64,000 nucleotides of DNA, from positions 4,697,133 through 4,761,132 of the forward strand of contig WARS01000032.1 of assembly GCA_008933995.1 (NCBI GenBank). Reading direction: 5' to 3'. The position numbers were made by a program, and so were the translations under genes. The notes beneath the pieces were generated by a model that saw only the letters and a list, made by a program, of their open reading frames with translations, made no database searches and had not been told where the DNA came from. The DNA is from Datnioides undecimradiatus. Taxonomy: Eukaryota > Chordata > Actinopteri > Lobotiformes > Datnioididae. Each line of letters begins with the position of its first letter. Position 1 is the first letter of the stretch. This document shows, piece after piece, positions 62,585 to 64,000 of the stretch.

Positions 62585-62734
62585 GGTGGAAAGATCCCAG
62601 TGAGGTGGACGGCACCAGAAGCTATTGCTTACAGAAAGTTTACGTCAGCCAGTGACGTGTGGAGTTACGGCATCGTCATGTGGGAAGTGATGTCCTTTGG
62701 AGAGAGGCCTTACTGGGACATGTCCAACCAAGAT
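62585..62734 (+). CDS. ephb1: ephb1 exon 13: kinase P+1 loop and C-lobe
   Basis: This 150 nt exon (phase 0 to 0) encodes [20 protein letters not shown] through YWDMSNQD, about residues 785-834. It includes the P+1/APE segment (Ala codon 62612, TAPEAI) and the alpha-F helix [20 protein letters not shown] with the Asp-Val-Trp-Ser that anchors the catalytic spine. The acceptor is CTCCAG ending at 62584 and the donor is GTAAGT at 62735. The following exon, which should begin VINAxEQDYRLPPP in this family, is not in the window, so the kinase ends open here. Conservation with mammalian EPHB1 appears nearly complete. Confidence 0.97.
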
Positions 62735-64000
62735 GTAAGTGTACTTGCAAACTCAAAAAGCCCATAAAATGATATTGTACCTTCTTTATGTCATGTTTCC
62801 CCTGGATAAGGTTTAGTTGACATTGGTCAGTGAGACTTTTTATTTGTAAGATACGCAGAGGGTTAATGTAAAGAACTGTCTTGCCTGTTTAGTTATACTT
62901 ACAAATGCTGCTTGGCCTCACAACCGAAAATGCTCCTTTTTCTGGGAGGCAGCAGTTTTCAAGAAAGTTCAAGTGCGCATTTCATGGGATATTTAAGAAG
63001 GATTGTAAAAAGGAACATTTACGTTGAGTGTTAACACTTTTCTCAACTTGCATGCAGTAAAAAACAAGTTTGAAGCTGAATAAACTGCCTCATTAATAGG
63101 ATGGCCATTTCCGTACAGATGTGGTTATACTGTCTTTTCACCCCATGGATACACAATCAAGGATAACACATCAGAGAGGAAGCTGTAATAAATCACACTT
63201 TTTTTTATCAGTTCCCATCTCATAGCATCATCACTGAAGATGTCCTTGACTCTGACTTTGAAAGCAGACTTATTATGGAAACAGTCTCACACTATCCCCC
63301 TTTCCTTCCTGGCCGGCTTTTGAGAGCAATGAATGATTGCTGAGAGCTCTGCTTTGTTCCCCATGTCCGTTTGGATAAGGTCCACACACGCAGACTCCCA
63401 CAAACACACAGACACCAACACAAACACACACAACCATTGGATATAGTCCCATACTATGAGGTCTCTCTCCCTAAGCTCCTTTAGTGAGACAACTAGCCAA
63501 CCATCAGGCCTCTATGGACCCTGCTCCACGAGGACCGTCCAACCCAGCAGATGTTGCCTCAGTGGGCCAGCAGCAAACACTGCCTGGTGGGACTAATGCA
63601 GAGAAGAGGACTGGCACTGCTCAGCATGTCCGGCTGCTCAGTCCACAGACACATGCACACTTAAACACACACACACACACACACATACACACATACAACC
63701 GCCTCTCCATATGCACCATTTGTCAAGATATTGCTGAGTTGCACTCAACTCCAGGGTGGAGTTGGCAACCTACAGAGCAGCCTGTAATTTTTAATGATAG
63801 TATCTTTTACACTTGATTTCACACCAGACCCTTATCTCGCAACTATGCATTTTTATGAAAAGATTACATCTACAGACAGTATGGATTTATGGATACAGGC
63901 AAAAGCCAGGTCCATCAGCGTGCAATGCAGCAATCTTAGTAATCTTTAGTCTTTGTCTTGACAAAGAGTAGGTAGCTGCAGATTAAGCATGTTTTACTAT
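62735..64000 (+). other. ephb1: Intron 13 (5' part)
   Basis: At least 1.27 kb of intron follows the last exon. It has a CA microsatellite at about 63664-63685 and broken CA words at 63385-63432. An open frame at 63484-63816 reads through the CA repeat and has no recognisable domain. There is no acceptor for the next exon before the window ends. Confidence 0.88.

Larger units (their letters stand above)
1..64000 (+). other. ephb1: Partial gene: Eph receptor tyrosine kinase B1 (ephb1), internal part
   Basis: Ten exons on the + strand splice into one continuous frame of 1,691 nt (about 563 codons). They run from the cysteine-rich region through two fibronectin III domains, the membrane span and the juxtamembrane segment into the C-lobe of the kinase. 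EPHB1 is a cell-surface receptor for membrane-bound B-type ephrins; after clustering by ephrin-B it autophosphorylates and steers axon guidance, cell sorting and migration. The EPHB1 assignment over other EPHB paralogues rests on diagnostic stretches I recall from the vertebrate protein ([51 protein letters not shown]). Teleosts may carry more than one ephb1 copy and the window cannot tell which this is. Exons 1-3 and those after exon 13 are outside the window. Exon numbers follow the usual Eph layout and are inferred. Confidence 0.93.

Noticed and set aside
1-64000. Search for a new multi-gene system, CRISPR array, tRNA or rRNA
   Set aside because: There are no regularly spaced identical repeats with unique spacers, no cloverleaf with A and B boxes, and no rRNA signatures. 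All convincing coding sequence belongs to one known receptor gene.

Overview
The window is vertebrate nuclear DNA, most likely from a ray-finned (probably percomorph) fish. It holds ten short coding exons with GT-AG borders separated by kilobase-scale introns, many CA/GT microsatellites, and degenerate interspersed repeats of types I know from teleost genomes. There is no bacterial, phage or operon-like organisation. No species can be named from the sequence.

One gene explains all the convincing coding sequence: the middle of an Eph receptor tyrosine kinase on the + strand. The exon translations fit EPHB1 better than EPHB2, EPHB3 or EPHB4. The most telling points are the glycine loop followed by [20 protein letters not shown], the LPLIAGSAAAGVVF membrane entry and the [11 protein letters not shown] activation segment. 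In family exon numbering these are exons 4 to 13: the EGF-like/cysteine-rich exon (10905-11060), the first fibronectin III domain (19276-19611), the second fibronectin III domain split over two exons (31480-31604, 39579-39741), the transmembrane exon (42144-42252), two juxtamembrane exons (43256-43320, 47793-47915) and three kinase exons (49142-49389, 51137-51352, 62585-62734). Exon lengths are 156, 336, 125, 163, 109, 65, 123, 248, 216 and 150 nt, and the reading frame is continuous across every junction. The signal peptide, ephrin-binding domain and promoter should lie to the left of the window. The end of the kinase domain, the SAM domain and the PDZ-binding tail should lie to the right.

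Layout: 1-10904 is the 3' part of the upstream intron. 10905-42143 is the ectodomain with four exons, introns of 8-12 kb between the first ones and 2.4 kb before the transmembrane exon. 42144-51352 is a compact block with the membrane, juxtamembrane and N-terminal kinase exons. 51353-62584 is an 11.2 kb intron that interrupts the kinase activation segment. 62585-62734 is the last exon seen, and the rest is intron.

The introns hold two broken fragments of a non-LTR retrotransposon, both antisense to the gene (15775-16365 and 50370-50870). They also hold three other probable interspersed repeats, several small tandem arrays, homopolymer tracts and microsatellites, a perfect double hairpin (23701-23762), a perfect RFX-type X-box (2944-2957) and some candidate regulatory clusters. 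I found no second gene, tRNA, rRNA or CRISPR array, and nothing that looks like a new multi-gene system. The findings are modest: isoform possibilities, a shifted glycosylation site, repeat structures and candidate regulatory DNA.
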